Counted from the first letter of the stretch, positions 26,044-37,342 are shown. The stretch: DNA of 62,203 bases from Desulfobulbaceae bacterium (GCA_011389815.1 JAABTP010000008.1:1-62203); one strand, 5' to 3'. Numbers and translations are program-made. The notes: generated by a model from the sequence alone, not told the origin.

Positions 26044-27660
26044 TCAAGACTCCTCCTCGGACGCAGACTGAACCTCCGGTTGGTCTTTCGGCTCCTCCTC
26101 CGGTTCCGACACGGGCTGGAATCCTTTGAGCGATTTGCGGGCGATTGCAATGATCGTTGCACGATCTTCGTCGCTCAACTTGTCGGCAGTCTCCAGTCGC
26201 TCGCAGACCTCCGCCGGGATATCCGCTGCCGCCTTGCGCACGGCCTGCTCCGCATCCGTCATCCGCTCCGGCGGCACCTTGTCGAACAGCTCGGCGGTTA
26301 AGGCCAGCAGCACGGCGATTTGTGCGGGCACGGCCACCGGGGTGAATTCCGGCTGCTTGAGGCAGGCGCGGATTCGCCGTCCATGTTCGATAATCTTGCG
26401 GGTATCTTCATCCAGGCGGGCACCGAACCGGGCAAAGGTCTCCAGTTCCTCGAATTGAGCATAAGCAAGCTTAAGGTCGCCCGCCACCGCGCGGAAGGCC
26501 GCTCGTTGCGCCTTGCCGCCGACCCGCGAAACGGATTTGCCCACATCAACCGCAGGCAGCACGCCCAATTCAAACAGGGACGGCGAAAGGTAGATCTGCC
26601 CGTCCGTGATGGAAATCAGGTTGGTTGGAATGTAGGCGGAGATGTTCTGCGCTTCGGTTTCGATGATGGGCAGGGCAGTGAGCGAGCCGTTGCCGAGTTC
26701 CTCGCGCAGATGGGTTGCGCGTTCCAGCAGCCGCGAGTGGATATAAAAGATATCGCCGGGAAAGGCTTCGCGACCGGGCGGACGGCGCAACAGGAGCGAG
26801 AGTTCGCGGTAGGCCCGGGCGTGATGGGTGAGATCGTCGTACACTATCAGCACGTCTCGACCCGCTTCCATGAAATGTTCCGCAATGCTGGTCGCGGCGT
26901 AAGGAGCGATGTAGGTAAGGCCGGGCGGGTCGTTGCCCTCGGTCACCACAAGGACGGTGTAGTCCATCGCGCCTTTTTCCCGCAGGGTGGCCACGGCCTT
27001 GGCCACAGCGGACGCACGCTGGCCGATGGCGCAATACACGCACAACACATTCTGGTCGCGCTGGTTAAGAATGGTGTCAATGGCAATGGTCGTCTTGCCG
27101 GTCTGCCGGTCACCCAGAATCAACTCGCGCTGGCCGCGCCCGATGGGAATAAGCGCATCAATGACTTTGAGACCGGATTGAAGCGGCACAGTAACAGGTG
27201 CGCGGTCCATGATGGGCGGGGCAGGTCGTTCGATGGGCAGACGTTCCTTGGCGGGCACCGGCCCGTTGCTGTCAAGAGGCCGACCGAGCGGATCAACAAC
27301 GCGTCCCAGCAATCCTTCACCCACGGCCACGTCCATGACCCGGCCTGTGCGTCGGACTTCATCGCCCGCATGGAGCTGCCAGTATTCGCCGAGCAGGACC
27401 ACACCCACTTCATCTGCATCCACGTTGAACGCGATGCCCGGCACATCTCCGGGAAACATCACTAATTCATCAAAGCCCACGCCGGGCAGGCCGGACACCT
27501 TGGCGATACCGGTGGCGATGCTGGTGATCGTGCCCACCTCACGGGGTATTAGTTGCGGCGTGAAGGCTTCCCGCACCTGACTTATTTGGGCAAACGCGCT
27601 GTCGAAAACGTTCTGGAGGCCCTCAGCTTCCTCAGTTTCCATGCTTATCGGTTCCTTCAT
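26044..27660 (-). CDS. atpA: N-ATPase subunit alpha
   Basis: 538 aa. P-loop [16 protein letters not shown], the [12 protein letters not shown] segment, and the C-terminal helical domain of F-type alpha subunits. It carries an acidic C-terminal tail ([20 protein letters not shown]) not found in standard F1 alpha. It forms the non-catalytic nucleotide sites of the alpha3-beta3 head, here probably working as an ATP-driven ion pump. The ATG lies two bases after the stop of the small Pmp3-like gene. A 5' atpG remnant follows immediately. Confidence 0.95.
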   Translation of the reverse strand: MKEPISMETEEAEGLQNVFDSAFAQISQVREAFTPQLIPREVGTITSIATGIAKVSGLPGVGFDELVMFPGDVPGIAFNVDADEVGVVLLGEYWQLHAGDEVRRTGRVMDVAVGEGLLGRVVDPLGRPLDSNGPVPAKERLPIERPAPPIMDRAPVTVPLQSGLKVIDALIPIGRGQRELILGDRQTGKTTIAIDTILNQRDQNVLCVYCAIGQRASAVAKAVATLREKGAMDYTVLVVTEGNDPPGLTYIAPYAATSIAEHFMEAGRDVLIVYDDLTHHARAYRELSLLLRRPPGREAFPGDIFYIHSRLLERATHLREELGNGSLTALPIIETEAQNISAYIPTNLISITDGQIYLSPSLFELGVLPAVDVGKSVSRVGGKAQRAAFRAVAGDLKLAYAQFEELETFARFGARLDEDTRKIIEHGRRIRACLKQPEFTPVAVPAQIAVLLALTAELFDKVPPERMTDAEQAVRKAAADIPAEVCERLETADKLSDEDRATIIAIARKSLKGFQPVSEPEEEPKDQPEVQSASEEES

Positions 27661-27662
27661 CC

Positions 27663-27842
27663 TCAGTTTGTTTTTCTTGTAATAATCCAGATCGCATGAA
27701 TCAGCCCCGGAATATAGCCCAATAAGGTCAGGAGAATATTGATCCAGAAATGGAGACCGAAACCGACCTGCAAAAAGACCCCTACCGGCGGAATGATGAC
27801 AGACAGGATGATACGCAAAAAATCCATAGTATTTTCTTCCAT
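27663..27842 (-). CDS. Pmp3/YqaE-family small membrane protein
   Basis: 59 aa, starting [20 protein letters not shown], with two TM segments and the family motif [10 protein letters not shown] ... [20 protein letters not shown]. Pmp3/YqaE (UPF0057) proteins are stress-induced membrane proteins; loss of the yeast member hyperpolarises the membrane and raises sodium and potassium sensitivity. Placement between atpF and atpA, two bases from atpA, is unusual for N-ATPase operons and suggests co-expression with the pump. A short tandem array precedes it. Confidence 0.85.
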   Translation of the reverse strand: MEENTMDFLRIILSVIIPPVGVFLQVGFGLHFWINILLTLLGYIPGLIHAIWIITRKTN

Positions 27843-27902
27843 GTTATACCCTCGTTATATGATGAAAAGTTACGCGGTTGAACCGCAAGAATGCATTCGA
27901 TT

Positions 27903-27990
27903 GGATCGAAACCATGCAATCGGTCGGATCGAAACCATGCATTTGATTGGATCGAAACCATGCATTTGATCGGATCAAAACCATGCTCAA
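27903..27990. repeat. 23-bp tandem array, four units
   Basis: GGATCGAAACCATGC (last unit GGATCAAAACCATGC) starts at 27903, 27926, 27949 and 27972, an exact 23-bp period. Each unit holds GATC and is well conserved. It sits inside the N-ATPase operon, between the end of atpF and the Pmp3-like gene, within the transcribed strand region. Possible roles are protein binding, mRNA processing or a slipped-strand array; the sequence does not decide. Confidence 0.8.
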
Positions 27991-27994
27991 CAGC

Positions 27995-28016
27995 GTAACG
28001 CCTCATGGCGTGTTAC
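27995..28016. terminator. Hairpin over the atpF stop codon
   Basis: GTAACGCC-TCAT-GGCGTGTTAC forms an eight- to nine-bp stem that covers the atpF stop on the minus strand. No T run follows, so it may be an mRNA stabiliser or attenuator that sets the relative amounts of subunits rather than a true terminator. Confidence 0.45.
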
Positions 28017-28798
28017 ACTTCGGCTTCCGGTATATCCTTTGCGTGCAGGATGTCATTGACCCCCTTTTCCAGCGATGCCAGATAATCCGCAATGCTCCAG
28101 GCCACCTTTTGTCCGTTCGCGGTGAGTTCAATACCGCCGATCAGGTCCGGCTCGGTCTTGAACCGGAGGTGGATGTCAGCCGAAAAGGTTTCGTTGACCG
28201 CCTTTTGTATTGCCGCACGCTGCTCGGCAGGCAGATCACCTCCGCTCCGCACAAGCGCAGGCTCGGTCTCGGATGTTTTTTCCAGGGCCTTGGCAAGTCC
28301 TGCTTTTGCCTGGTCGTCCATTTTGCGCAAGCGGCGTGTAAACGCCTCGCCCAGGCGTTCTTCCAAACTCGTCCCGGCGAGATCGGTCAGCGTCCGGCGT
28401 GCGATGGCAAAAACTTCCTGCTGCGTCCGATGGATGAGTGCCTGATGCAGGTTCTCTTGTTTGTTTCTCAAAGTTTCCTGTTGTGTTGCACGTAAAGCCG
28501 CAGCAGCCTGCCGCGCTTCGTCAAGGAGACGATCATGTTCGGCCTGTGCCTCTTCTGTTGCCTTGCTCAACAACGCGGCACGCTGCCGGTCCATTGCCTC
28601 ATTCTTATCCCGGAACTCGTCGCGTTCCTGTCGGGCCTCGGCCTTTGTCGCGTCGGCATTTGCCAATTCCGTGGCGATCCGCTCTTCCCGCGCATCAATG
28701 GCGTGCAGGATGGGCTTGTACAGAAATCGCTTCATCAGCCACACCAGGACAAGAAAGTTGAGTGCCTGCGCACCCACGGTAAACCAATCGATTAACAT
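28013..28798 (-). CDS. atpF: N-ATPase subunit b (with delta-like C-terminal part)
   Basis: 261 aa, longer than a normal b subunit (about 160). One N-terminal TM helix (FTVGAQALNFLVLVWLM) and a long charged coiled coil rich in Ala, Arg and Glu follow the usual plan. The last 60 residues (DIHLRFKTEPDLIGGIELTA ... SIADYLASLEKGV) resemble the C-terminal segment of F-type delta subunits. N-ATPase operons lack atpH, so this extended b subunit probably takes over the delta function in the peripheral stalk. Confidence 0.9.
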   Translation of the reverse strand: MLIDWFTVGAQALNFLVLVWLMKRFLYKPILHAIDAREERIATELANADATKAEARQERDEFRDKNEAMDRQRAALLSKATEEAQAEHDRLLDEARQAAAALRATQQETLRNKQENLHQALIHRTQQEVFAIARRTLTDLAGTSLEERLGEAFTRRLRKMDDQAKAGLAKALEKTSETEPALVRSGGDLPAEQRAAIQKAVNETFSADIHLRFKTEPDLIGGIELTANGQKVAWSIADYLASLEKGVNDILHAKDIPEAEV

Positions 28799-28802
28799 AG
28801 GT

Positions 28803-29084
28803 CTACTGTCCCGCAGCTTGGGCGATAACGTAATTCCAGAACGGGTTGGCGAAGATCAGAATCATCGAGACCACAAAGCAGTAAATGGCTGTGGATTCGA
28901 TCATTGCCAGACCGACAAACAGGGTCCGGGTTATCGTGGCCGAGGCGTCGGGCTGCTGTGCCAGCGAACTCAGGGCTGTCGCGACAGCTTTACCTTCAGC
29001 CAGGGCAGGCCCCAAGCACCCGAAACCGGTGGTAATGCCGGCAATGACAATGGATGCCACCGCAATAATAGTCATGTCGTACAT
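28803..29084 (-). CDS. atpE: N-ATPase subunit c (rotor ring)
   Basis: 93 aa, two TM helices. Helix 1 has GFGCLGPALAEGKAV and helix 2 has the ion-binding carboxylate in IESTAIY. The EST..Y pattern is that of sodium-binding c subunits, while helix 1 carries Glu where the sodium-type Gln stands. This two-carboxylate arrangement is typical of N-ATPases, for which both sodium and proton transport have been discussed, so specificity stays open. AAGGAGATACC precedes the ATG. Confidence 0.93.
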   Translation of the reverse strand: MYDMTIIAVASIVIAGITTGFGCLGPALAEGKAVATALSSLAQQPDASATITRTLFVGLAMIESTAIYCFVVSMILIFANPFWNYVIAQAAGQ

Positions 29085-29123
29085 GGTATCTCCTTTGCTT
29101 GTTCTCGTTCATGCTGCAACGGT

Positions 29124-29810
29124 TTACTGCGCTTTAACCTTGGTCTTGTGGACTTGGGCGGCGGCCGCGATATAGACTGCGGCCAGGATGCTGAAAATGT
29201 AGGCCTGCACCATGCCGGTGAGCAGACCGAGCAGCGTCATGACAATGGGAAAGAGGAACGGCGTGATCGTTAACAAAATCGCGATAATCATGGCCCCGCT
29301 CATCATGTTGCCGAATAAACGGACGGCCAGGGCCAGTGTCCGTGAAATTTCGCTGATGATGTTAAAAGGCAGTATGATGAACGTCGGCTGCACATAGGAT
29401 TTGAGAAAACCGCCTATCCCCTGCTCGGCAATGCCGAACAGCGGCACAGCCACAAACACGCACAGCGCAAGTGCCGTCGTGGTCGAGAGCGAACCCGTGG
29501 GCGGCTCAAAGCCCGGAATAACGGTGCCGAGGCTGGCTGCGGCGACAAATAGGAAGAGCGTGCCCAGAAAGCCGAGATATGTCCGAGGCTGGGTCAGGCC
29601 CACCTCTTTGATTTGCTGCTCAATGCCGGTCACCACGATTTCCAGCAGGTTCTGCCAGCGGGAACGTTTCAGGTCAACGGACAGTTTGTGCGTGATGAGT
29701 CGGGCGCCGATGGCCAGCACGAGCATCAGCACCCAGGTAAAGATAATGGTGGCGTTGAGTTTGAAAAAACCGAGTTGCCAGAAAATAATCTCGTCAGGAC
29801 TGAGTCGCAT
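29124..29810 (-). CDS. atpB: N-ATPase subunit a
   Basis: 228 aa from the chosen ATG, with five to six TM helices. The essential Arg is in LALAVRLFGNMMSGAMI, and the C-terminal helices follow the F-type a-subunit plan. It forms the ion half-channels against the c-ring. I chose 29810 because AGGAGGTCAACG lies directly upstream; the frame opens eight codons earlier inside atpR without a binding site. It overlaps the end of atpR by 17 bases. Confidence 0.92.
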   Translation of the reverse strand: MRLSPDEIIFWQLGFFKLNATIIFTWVLMLVLAIGARLITHKLSVDLKRSRWQNLLEIVVTGIEQQIKEVGLTQPRTYLGFLGTLFLFVAAASLGTVIPGFEPPTGSLSTTTALALCVFVAVPLFGIAEQGIGGFLKSYVQPTFIILPFNIISEISRTLALAVRLFGNMMSGAMIIAILLTITPFLFPIVMTLLGLLTGMVQAYIFSILAAVYIAAAAQVHKTKVKAQ

Positions 29811-30141
29811 CGTTGACCTCCTGTGTCTCTGCATCAGATATGCGTGTTGTCGTAAGCCGTGTCACCCGTGTCACCCGTGTCACAATCGGGCGGGCCATGA
29901 CAAAGCCCAGAAGACACATCAGCAGCCGTTGCCACTGGCCTCCCGCGACAAAGTAAAATCCGGTCAGGGCAAGGCTCATCCGCAGCAGCCAGCTGCTGAA
30001 AAACCACAAAGCCGGTCGTGTGGACGAAACTGCCTTTTGCACTGTCCACCACAGTCCGCCGAAGAACATTGCTCCGAGTGCTCCTCCGGCAACCCAGGCC
30101 GGTGTCAGCATCAGTGTCAAGGTCAGTGTTTCAGTCATCAT
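29794..30141 (-). CDS. atpR: N-ATPase accessory subunit AtpR
   Basis: About 115 aa with three TM segments (TLMLTPAWVAGGALGAMFFGG; ALWFFSSWLLRMSLALTGFYF; RLLMCLLGFVMARPIV). N-ATPase operons encode AtpR between AtpQ and subunit a; its Arg-bearing helix is thought to interact with the c-ring. The C-terminus contains a small repeat (VTRVTRVTRLTTTR). The start at 30141 follows CAGGAGG and overlaps the end of atpQ by 11 bases, so the genes are translationally coupled. Confidence 0.85.
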   Translation of the reverse strand: MMTETLTLTLMLTPAWVAGGALGAMFFGGLWWTVQKAVSSTRPALWFFSSWLLRMSLALTGFYFVAGGQWQRLLMCLLGFVMARPIVTRVTRVTRLTTTRISDAETQEVNDATQS

Positions 30142-30470
30142 TGTCCCCCGTATCCTCCTGTTCCTCGTGCATGGCTTGGTCTTCTTTGGCAATCCAAATC
30201 CAGACATTGAAACAGCCGATCACAAGTCCGGCCATTAACAGCGCCAGGGTCCAGGAATACTGGCCCGGATGCCGGTTATCCAACCAAAGACCAAGCACCG
30301 CACCAAGTAAGGTCGGCACGGCCACGGACCAGCCGACCAGTCCCATCATGCCCAGGCCGAACCAGACACCCGGTGTGGCGTTACGTTGCGCTTTGAGCTT
30401 ACGTGCCGCCTTTGTGCCGATTTCCCGACTGAACGCTGTCCCCTCTTGCGCCTGCTTGCTGTCTGATTGT

Positions 30471-30478
<8 letters not shown>
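30131..30478 (-). CDS. atpQ: N-ATPase accessory subunit AtpQ (AtpI/Gct-like)
   Basis: 115 aa. Two TM helices (GVWFGLGMMGLVGWSVAVPTLLGAVLGLWLD; WTLALLMAGLVIGCFNVWIWI) around a short loop, as in AtpI-type putative magnesium or assembly proteins and AtpQ of N-ATPases. The N-terminus is basic, the C-terminus acidic (EEQEDTGDNDD). It overlaps atpC by eight bases and atpR by 11. Its likely role is assembly of the c-ring. Confidence 0.88.
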
Positions 30479-32412
<1,934 letters not shown>

Positions 32413-32481
32413 TTATGACCGGATTTTTTTTGCGGTGTTCTGGCGTCCGACTTGAGCGACGGCAATCTTTACAATACCGTC

Positions 32482-33345
32482 TCAGAGCTTTTTGCGAATC
32501 TCCTGCAATTCACGGCGGCGTTTGGCGGTGGTCTTAGGATAGGCCATTTCAAGTTCGTTGAACGCATCAAGGATGATTTGAGAAACAATCAGCCGGGCGT
32601 TCTTTTTATTGTCGGCAGGAACGACATACCAAGGCGCGGTAGCGGTGCTCGTGGCACTCAGGCACGCCTCATAGGCCTGCCTGTAGAGGGGCCAGCTTTT
32701 CCTCTCGCGAACGTCTGCAAGGTTGAACTTCCAGTTTTTGTCCGGTTCATCAATGCGGTCAAGGAAGCGCTTTCGTTGTTCGTCCTTTGACAGGTGGAGA
32801 AAGAATTTGATGATCCGCGTGCCGTTGCGGTGGAGATGCTTTTCCAGATCCACAATGGAGCGATACCGGTCTGTCCAGATCGTCTTCCCTTGGGGCAGCT
32901 CCTGCGGAAGGTTTTGGCTGCTGAGAATATCGGGATGCACACGGACAACAAGCACCTCTTCATAGTAGGAACGATTGAAGATACCGATCCGTCCGCGTTC
33001 CGGCAGACGGCAGGTCGCGCGCCAGAGAAAATCATGTTCCAGCTCGTCGGCACTCGGCTGTTTAAAACTGAAAACCTGACAGCCCTGCGGGTTGACCCCG
33101 GACATCACATGCCGGATGGCGCCGTCCTTGCCGGCGGCGTCCATCGCCTGGAAGATCAGCAGCAGCGAGTAGCGATTGGAGGCGTAGTGGAGGCGTTGCA
33201 GAGAACTTAACTGATCAATGTGTTGCTCCAGAATTTTGTGATACTTCTTCTTTGACTTGTACAACGGCTTCACCTGCGTCGGCCATTGTTTGAGCTTAAC
33301 CGACTTCCCCGCAGGAACCCGAAAATCTTTTGCATTGATCTTCAT
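32482..33345 (-). CDS. Polyphosphate kinase 2 family enzyme
   Basis: 287 aa. Walker [10 protein letters not shown], the lid-region [21 protein letters not shown] and [18 protein letters not shown] identify a PPK2-family polyphosphate:nucleotide phosphotransferase, most like the single-domain class that phosphorylates AMP or ADP. It could regenerate nucleotides from polyphosphate and thereby feed the ATP-driven pump encoded immediately downstream (97 bp). Cytoplasmic, no signal. Which nucleotide it prefers cannot be told from sequence alone. Confidence 0.9.
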   Translation of the reverse strand: MKINAKDFRVPAGKSVKLKQWPTQVKPLYKSKKKYHKILEQHIDQLSSLQRLHYASNRYSLLLIFQAMDAAGKDGAIRHVMSGVNPQGCQVFSFKQPSADELEHDFLWRATCRLPERGRIGIFNRSYYEEVLVVRVHPDILSSQNLPQELPQGKTIWTDRYRSIVDLEKHLHRNGTRIIKFFLHLSKDEQRKRFLDRIDEPDKNWKFNLADVRERKSWPLYRQAYEACLSATSTATAPWYVVPADNKKNARLIVSQIILDAFNELEMAYPKTTAKRRRELQEIRKKL

Positions 33346-33494
33346 ATCAAGTCCTTTATATTTGGTTGATCGTTTGTCGAAGCTGGCTCCGCTACAATCC
33401 CCGCCACGTATTTGCTCTTGAAATTCTTTTCACAACCGCGATGATTGAGGGGGCAGCTCCGGCCCATCTTTCATGGTAGCACGGTTACCCCATA

Positions 33495-33592
33495 TTAGCT
33501 CTGGATTTCGGTACCAAATGCTTGTTTTTCTTTTGAGGTCGAATTCGCCGACTCCTCCTGGGTTTGTTTCGGTTGCCAACGCTCCTGCAACG
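33495..33592 (-). pseudogene. 3' remnant of a trkA-like gene
   Basis: On the minus strand the frame reads PALQERWQPKQTQEESANS and runs to a TAA at 33495-33497. The intact TrkA protein (36626-37342) ends with ALQERWQPKQAREESADS plus a tail. Only this 3' piece is present; sequence before it is unrelated. One of several duplicated gene ends in the island. Confidence 0.7.
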
Positions 33593-33624
33593 CAGGCGAC
33601 CGGCAATTTACTCAGACCACTGTT

Positions 33625-33681
33625 TTATTTATGAATGTTAAGGATTTCTTCCTTTTCATCCAGCCAGTCAGAAATTTTCAT
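33625..33681 (-). other. 18-codon frame with good ribosome binding site, likely truncated gene start
   Basis: ATG at 33681 preceded by GGAGAGGAAAAACAA encodes MKISDWLDEKEEILNIHK then stop. The start and binding site look genuine, and the peptide reads like the N-terminus of a longer acidic protein, so I take it as a remnant after a deletion or stop mutation. It could also be a genuine small protein. The surrounding 33346-33855 holds only this and the trkA 3' remnant. Confidence 0.35.
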
Positions 33682-33855
33682 TTGTTTTTCCTCTCCTTCA
33701 GCAATCCAAAACGGTTCAAGGACTCTTTCCGGGTTCCTTTCTATGAAAGTGGTCAGCGAAGCTGATCAAGCCTCCCTTCTTTCATGTTTTGTTGTCCCGG
33801 TCGGTTGAGCCGGAATGCAGGGTATACAGAAAACGTCTCTGCGCAACTTTGAAAG

Positions 33856-35022
33856 CTAATAACTCTTGCCGCCAAGTCCCGCCAGACCAAGCAATAATCG
33901 GGCAACGCCATAAGCACTCCAGTTGATGATGCGTCGCCACAGCGGCTGACTGTGCCATGAGTCCTGATCCACTTTCAAGGCCCCATCCTGAATATGCTGA
34001 CAAAGGCTGATGCGTAATTCTTCGGCAAACTGCGAATCATCGATGATGGCATTGGCTTCGCGGGCTAACAGCAGGCTGAAGGGATCAATATTGGAAGAAC
34101 CGACCGTGGACCATCGTCTATCAATCACCGCCACCTTGGCATGCATGAAGCTTTTCCGGTAGTCGTATATTTCGACCCCGGCATTGAGAAAGGCTCCGTA
34201 AAGTGCATGGGAAGCGTAATGCAACAAGACATATTCCGTGCGTCCCTGTAACAGCAGAATAACCCGTACGCCACGCCCGGCCGCCCGTCGAAGCGCACGC
34301 CGAAAATGCTTGCCGGGAAAGAAATACGCGTTGACGATGATGATTTCTTCCTGTGCCCGGTTGATGGCCTCAAGATAGGCATCTTCGATATCGGAACGGT
34401 GGCGCAGATTGTCGCGCACCACCAGGGCGGCACGCTGCTTGCCGGAGGGAACGGCTTCGGGTATGGAGTGTGGTCGAGTCCGCCATTCCAACTTGAAATT
34501 GAGCAGGGCTATCCTGTTCCACAACCTTTCGTTCTCTTTTGCGAGCATCGCCAGCAAGCGGCCTTCGATGCGCACGGCGTAATCGTAGCGGATCGACGGA
34601 TCCTCCGGGGAGGAGTTCATGTCGTCAATGATGTTGATGCCTCCGACAAAGCCCAGACGATAGTCGATCATGACCAGCTTGCGGTGCAGTCGCCGCAGAC
34701 GGTTTCGTCGCAGAGTGAAGGGGGATATCTTCGGGTGGTAAATCAGCACCTGCACCTTGTCGATCAAGAGCTGTCGATGTATAGCGTCGAATATTTTATT
34801 TGAGCCGAAGCCGTCCACCAGAACACGCACGGTCACCCCGCGCTTTACGGCCCGCGTCAGAGCCGCCGCCATGCGCCTGCCCGTTTCGTCGTCGGCAAAG
34901 ATGTAGGTCTCAAGGAAAACGACATGTTGAGCGGTATTGATGGCCTGCTCAAGGGCCAGGAAGTAGGCAGCACCGTTTGTCAGCAACTGGAGACTGTTAC
35001 CGTTAATAAATTGGGGTTTCAT
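33856..35022 (-). CDS. Phospholipase D-family cardiolipin synthase (ClsB-like)
   Basis: 388 aa without N-terminal TM helices. Two HKD motifs: HRKLVMIDYRLGFVGGINI (about residue 115) and HAKVAVIDRRWSTVGSSNID (about residue 295). Together they form the phosphatidyl-transfer active site. It should condense phosphatidylglycerol with another lipid or alcohol to make cardiolipin, as in ClsB-type enzymes. It lies between DUF2254 and PPK2 genes on the same strand; lipid remodelling fits the envelope-stress theme of the island. Confidence 0.88.
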   Translation of the reverse strand: MKPQFINGNSLQLLTNGAAYFLALEQAINTAQHVVFLETYIFADDETGRRMAAALTRAVKRGVTVRVLVDGFGSNKIFDAIHRQLLIDKVQVLIYHPKISPFTLRRNRLRRLHRKLVMIDYRLGFVGGINIIDDMNSSPEDPSIRYDYAVRIEGRLLAMLAKENERLWNRIALLNFKLEWRTRPHSIPEAVPSGKQRAALVVRDNLRHRSDIEDAYLEAINRAQEEIIIVNAYFFPGKHFRRALRRAAGRGVRVILLLQGRTEYVLLHYASHALYGAFLNAGVEIYDYRKSFMHAKVAVIDRRWSTVGSSNIDPFSLLLAREANAIIDDSQFAEELRISLCQHIQDGALKVDQDSWHSQPLWRRIINWSAYGVARLLLGLAGLGGKSY

Positions 35023-35068
35023 AGCAGTTCAAGCTCCGCATTCAACGTGCTGCCTGCGTACGTGCATT

Positions 35069-36439
35069 TTAGAGGCCGGAATCTGCCGACTTGTTCAACA
35101 TCTGCTTCGCGGTCCGGTAGCGCTTTTCCACTTCTTGGCGGTCGTCGTTTTCCGACAGCCCGCCGCGTGCCCCTCGGACGATCATCTTGGCGTGCCGTAA
35201 CAGTGTGGCCTGGTCCTCCAGCCGATGTGTGAATCCTGCGACCACGGTGATTGTTTCCAGCATGCGGATGGTCACTGCGGCACTAGAGCGGCCATATTGC
35301 CGGATCTGGTTGAACGCCGCGTCCGTGAGGTCCGAAAACGTGACGACAGGCATAATGACCCGAAGCTGATCCTGAGAATCACGGCAAAAAGGCAACGGCA
35401 TGTCTCGACGAACCAAACGACACAGCGCAGAACCCAGGTGATCCACACACATCATTGCCGTGAACGGGTCATTTATTCCGGGGGAGAGGGCACGTACCGC
35501 GATTTCGACGAGCTGGTTGACCATGAACTCAATGTCCTGCCTGGACGTTCGCTGGTTACCCAGGACAAAGGCGGCATTGACGCGGTCCGCGAACCGGTCG
35601 GACAGCCGCTCTCCCGGCCATATCAGTGCCAGCGGGCAACCGGTCGCGACATAGTGTCCGGGACCCTGCTTCAGTCGAAGAAGGACATCTTCCTCCACGG
35701 CCAGAGCGATCAGGGCAGCTGTATCAATGAACTGGATATAGCCGTCCCCGGTCGCGATCAAAGGAGAGGCTTCCTGAGCAAACACGTCCGGGAGAGCGGC
35801 ATCGGGCGGTTCCGTCGGAATCCGTGTCGCAGCCTGTTCCGCCCCATGTTCCGTCCCCTGTGCGATGTTTTCCGGGAACATCCGCTCTATACCCGCGATC
35901 AGCTCGGTTCCGACCACTGCCACGATTTCGTTGGCCTGAATAGAGACGGACACATGATGGATGAAATAGATCAACACCCCCACGCTCACCACTGCGAGCA
36001 GTACGCCCAGGGAGGCCGACAGGTGGGGGACGAAGAGGACTTCATCAGCACGGCGGACGGTGCGCAGGACGAGCAGGCAGTAGAGGAAGGTGGCGATAAA
36101 GGTGCCGAGGACCGCCTGGGTCGTGGTGTCGCGCATGAAATTGCGAAGCAGACGGGGGCCGAGCTGTGTCGAGGCCAGCGACAGGGTGACCAGGGTCATG
36201 GAGAAGACGACACCGGCAAGAGTAATCATGGAAGCGGCAATGCACCCCAGCACGGCGCTTGTCCCCTCGGCTCCGCCGGTAAATGTCCAGCTCCAGTTAC
36301 GCTGCACCCAGTTTGTCACTGGCGCATCAAGGGCAACGGTCAGAAAGGCCAACGCTATTGCCCCGCCCGCCATGACTGCCGGGAGAAACCAGAAGCTGGA
36401 ATGAACGCGATCCCATGTTTTGAAAATCTGTGCTCTCAT
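35069..36439 (-). CDS. DUF2254 membrane protein
   Basis: About 456 aa from the chosen ATG. Four TM helices in the first 165 residues (FWFLPAVMAGGAIALAFLTV; ASMITLAGVVFSMTLVTLSL; LGTFIATFLYCLLVLRTV; SLGVLLAVVSVGVLIYFIHH) and a large soluble C-terminal domain, the DUF2254 plan. The start at 36439 (MRAQIFKTWDRV) follows GGAGAGG; an earlier start 30 codons upstream lacks support. Function unknown; similar proteins are found with ion and stress genes. Confidence 0.85.
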   Translation of the reverse strand: MRAQIFKTWDRVHSSFWFLPAVMAGGAIALAFLTVALDAPVTNWVQRNWSWTFTGGAEGTSAVLGCIAASMITLAGVVFSMTLVTLSLASTQLGPRLLRNFMRDTTTQAVLGTFIATFLYCLLVLRTVRRADEVLFVPHLSASLGVLLAVVSVGVLIYFIHHVSVSIQANEIVAVVGTELIAGIERMFPENIAQGTEHGAEQAATRIPTEPPDAALPDVFAQEASPLIATGDGYIQFIDTAALIALAVEEDVLLRLKQGPGHYVATGCPLALIWPGERLSDRFADRVNAAFVLGNQRTSRQDIEFMVNQLVEIAVRALSPGINDPFTAMMCVDHLGSALCRLVRRDMPLPFCRDSQDQLRVIMPVVTFSDLTDAAFNQIRQYGRSSAAVTIRMLETITVVAGFTHRLEDQATLLRHAKMIVRGARGGLSENDDRQEVEKRYRTAKQMLNKSADSGL

Positions 36440-36625
36440 GACGGTTTCACCGTATCCTCTCCAAAATCCAGGGTTATAGGATATTTTCAGGCAGAATTTG
36501 AAGCAGTATGCTGAGATAATGGATGCCAAGGAGGGCTTTCGTACTTTTGGCTCATACGGTCATGAATGAGTCTGTTGATGAACCCATCCATATACTCAGA
36601 ATCAACTTAACTATTTTAAATAATG

Positions 36626-37342
36626 TTATTTATTTGTAAAAAAGCTTGACGGTGTAGCAGGTGACATGTCGGAATCCGCCGACTCCTCCCGTGCCTGTTT
36701 CGGTTGCCAACGCTCCTGCAGCGCGGGTATATTCTTGCTATGTGTGAGAATCACAACTTCGTCGCCTGTTCGAAATGTTGTCTCTTCATCGGCGTGTGCA
36801 AACGTGCCGTCACGGTAATAGCAGATGGCCTTGGCTGCGGCAGGCAATTTCAGATCTTTGGCCGCGACCGCATCTTCCTCTTCGGCAATCAGAATGAAGA
36901 ATCGGGCCTCGTCCTTGATGACCGTGGAGAGTTCGATATTTTCGCCGCCGCCCACCATATCCACCAGATAACGGCTGATTGTGCGGGAGGGAATGATTGT
37001 GTCCTTCAGACCCAACTCATGGCAGATGCCCTCGAACTGCGGATCACCGATGCTCGTCACGACTCGCTTGAATCCGAGAGAACGACCGACAAGGCTGGCA
37101 ATGAGGTTGGCCTGATCGCTGTCGGTCAGGCAGAACAGGAAGTCGGTCTGTTCAGGATTCACTTCGCGCAGGATGTCGGGCTGGCTGCCGTCACCCTGCA
37201 GGAAACTGCAATCCATCTCTTCGGACAATTCATCAATCTTGGCCTTATCGGTCTCGATGATAATGACTTCGTGGCCCTTCTTGACGAGTGCCCGAGCGGT
37301 TTCAATGCTGACTTCGCCGGCTCCGATAAACACAGTTCTCAT
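36626..37342 (-). CDS. trkA: TrkA-type potassium uptake regulator
   Basis: 238 aa. The N-terminal Rossmann domain (FIGAGEVSIETARALVKKGHEVIIIETDKAKID) binds NAD/NADH, and a TrkA-C-like domain follows (LKLPAAAKAICYYRDGTFAHADEETTFRTGDEVVIL). It should gate the TrkH channel in response to nucleotides. The start at 37342 overlaps the trkH stop as ATGA, so the pair is coupled; longer frames are not supported. Its last 30 codons have a duplicate at 33495. Confidence 0.88.
   Translation of the reverse strand: MRTVFIGAGEVSIETARALVKKGHEVIIIETDKAKIDELSEEMDCSFLQGDGSQPDILREVNPEQTDFLFCLTDSDQANLIASLVGRSLGFKRVVTSIGDPQFEGICHELGLKDTIIPSRTISRYLVDMVGGGENIELSTVIKDEARFFILIAEEEDAVAAKDLKLPAAAKAICYYRDGTFAHADEETTFRTGDEVVILTHSKNIPALQERWQPKQAREESADSDMSPATPSSFFTNK

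Noticed and set aside
26320-27465. Long open frame of 381 codons antisense to atpA (and similar ones antisense to atpD and DUF2254)
   Set aside because: Shadows of GC-rich coding genes; the sense strand encodes clear conserved subunits.
29811-29834. Longer start for atpB (and similarly extended starts for atpC, atpR, trkA, hisHF and DUF2254)
   Set aside because: The extensions lie inside upstream genes or lack binding sites, while internal ATGs have good Shine-Dalgarno sequences or ATGA overlaps.
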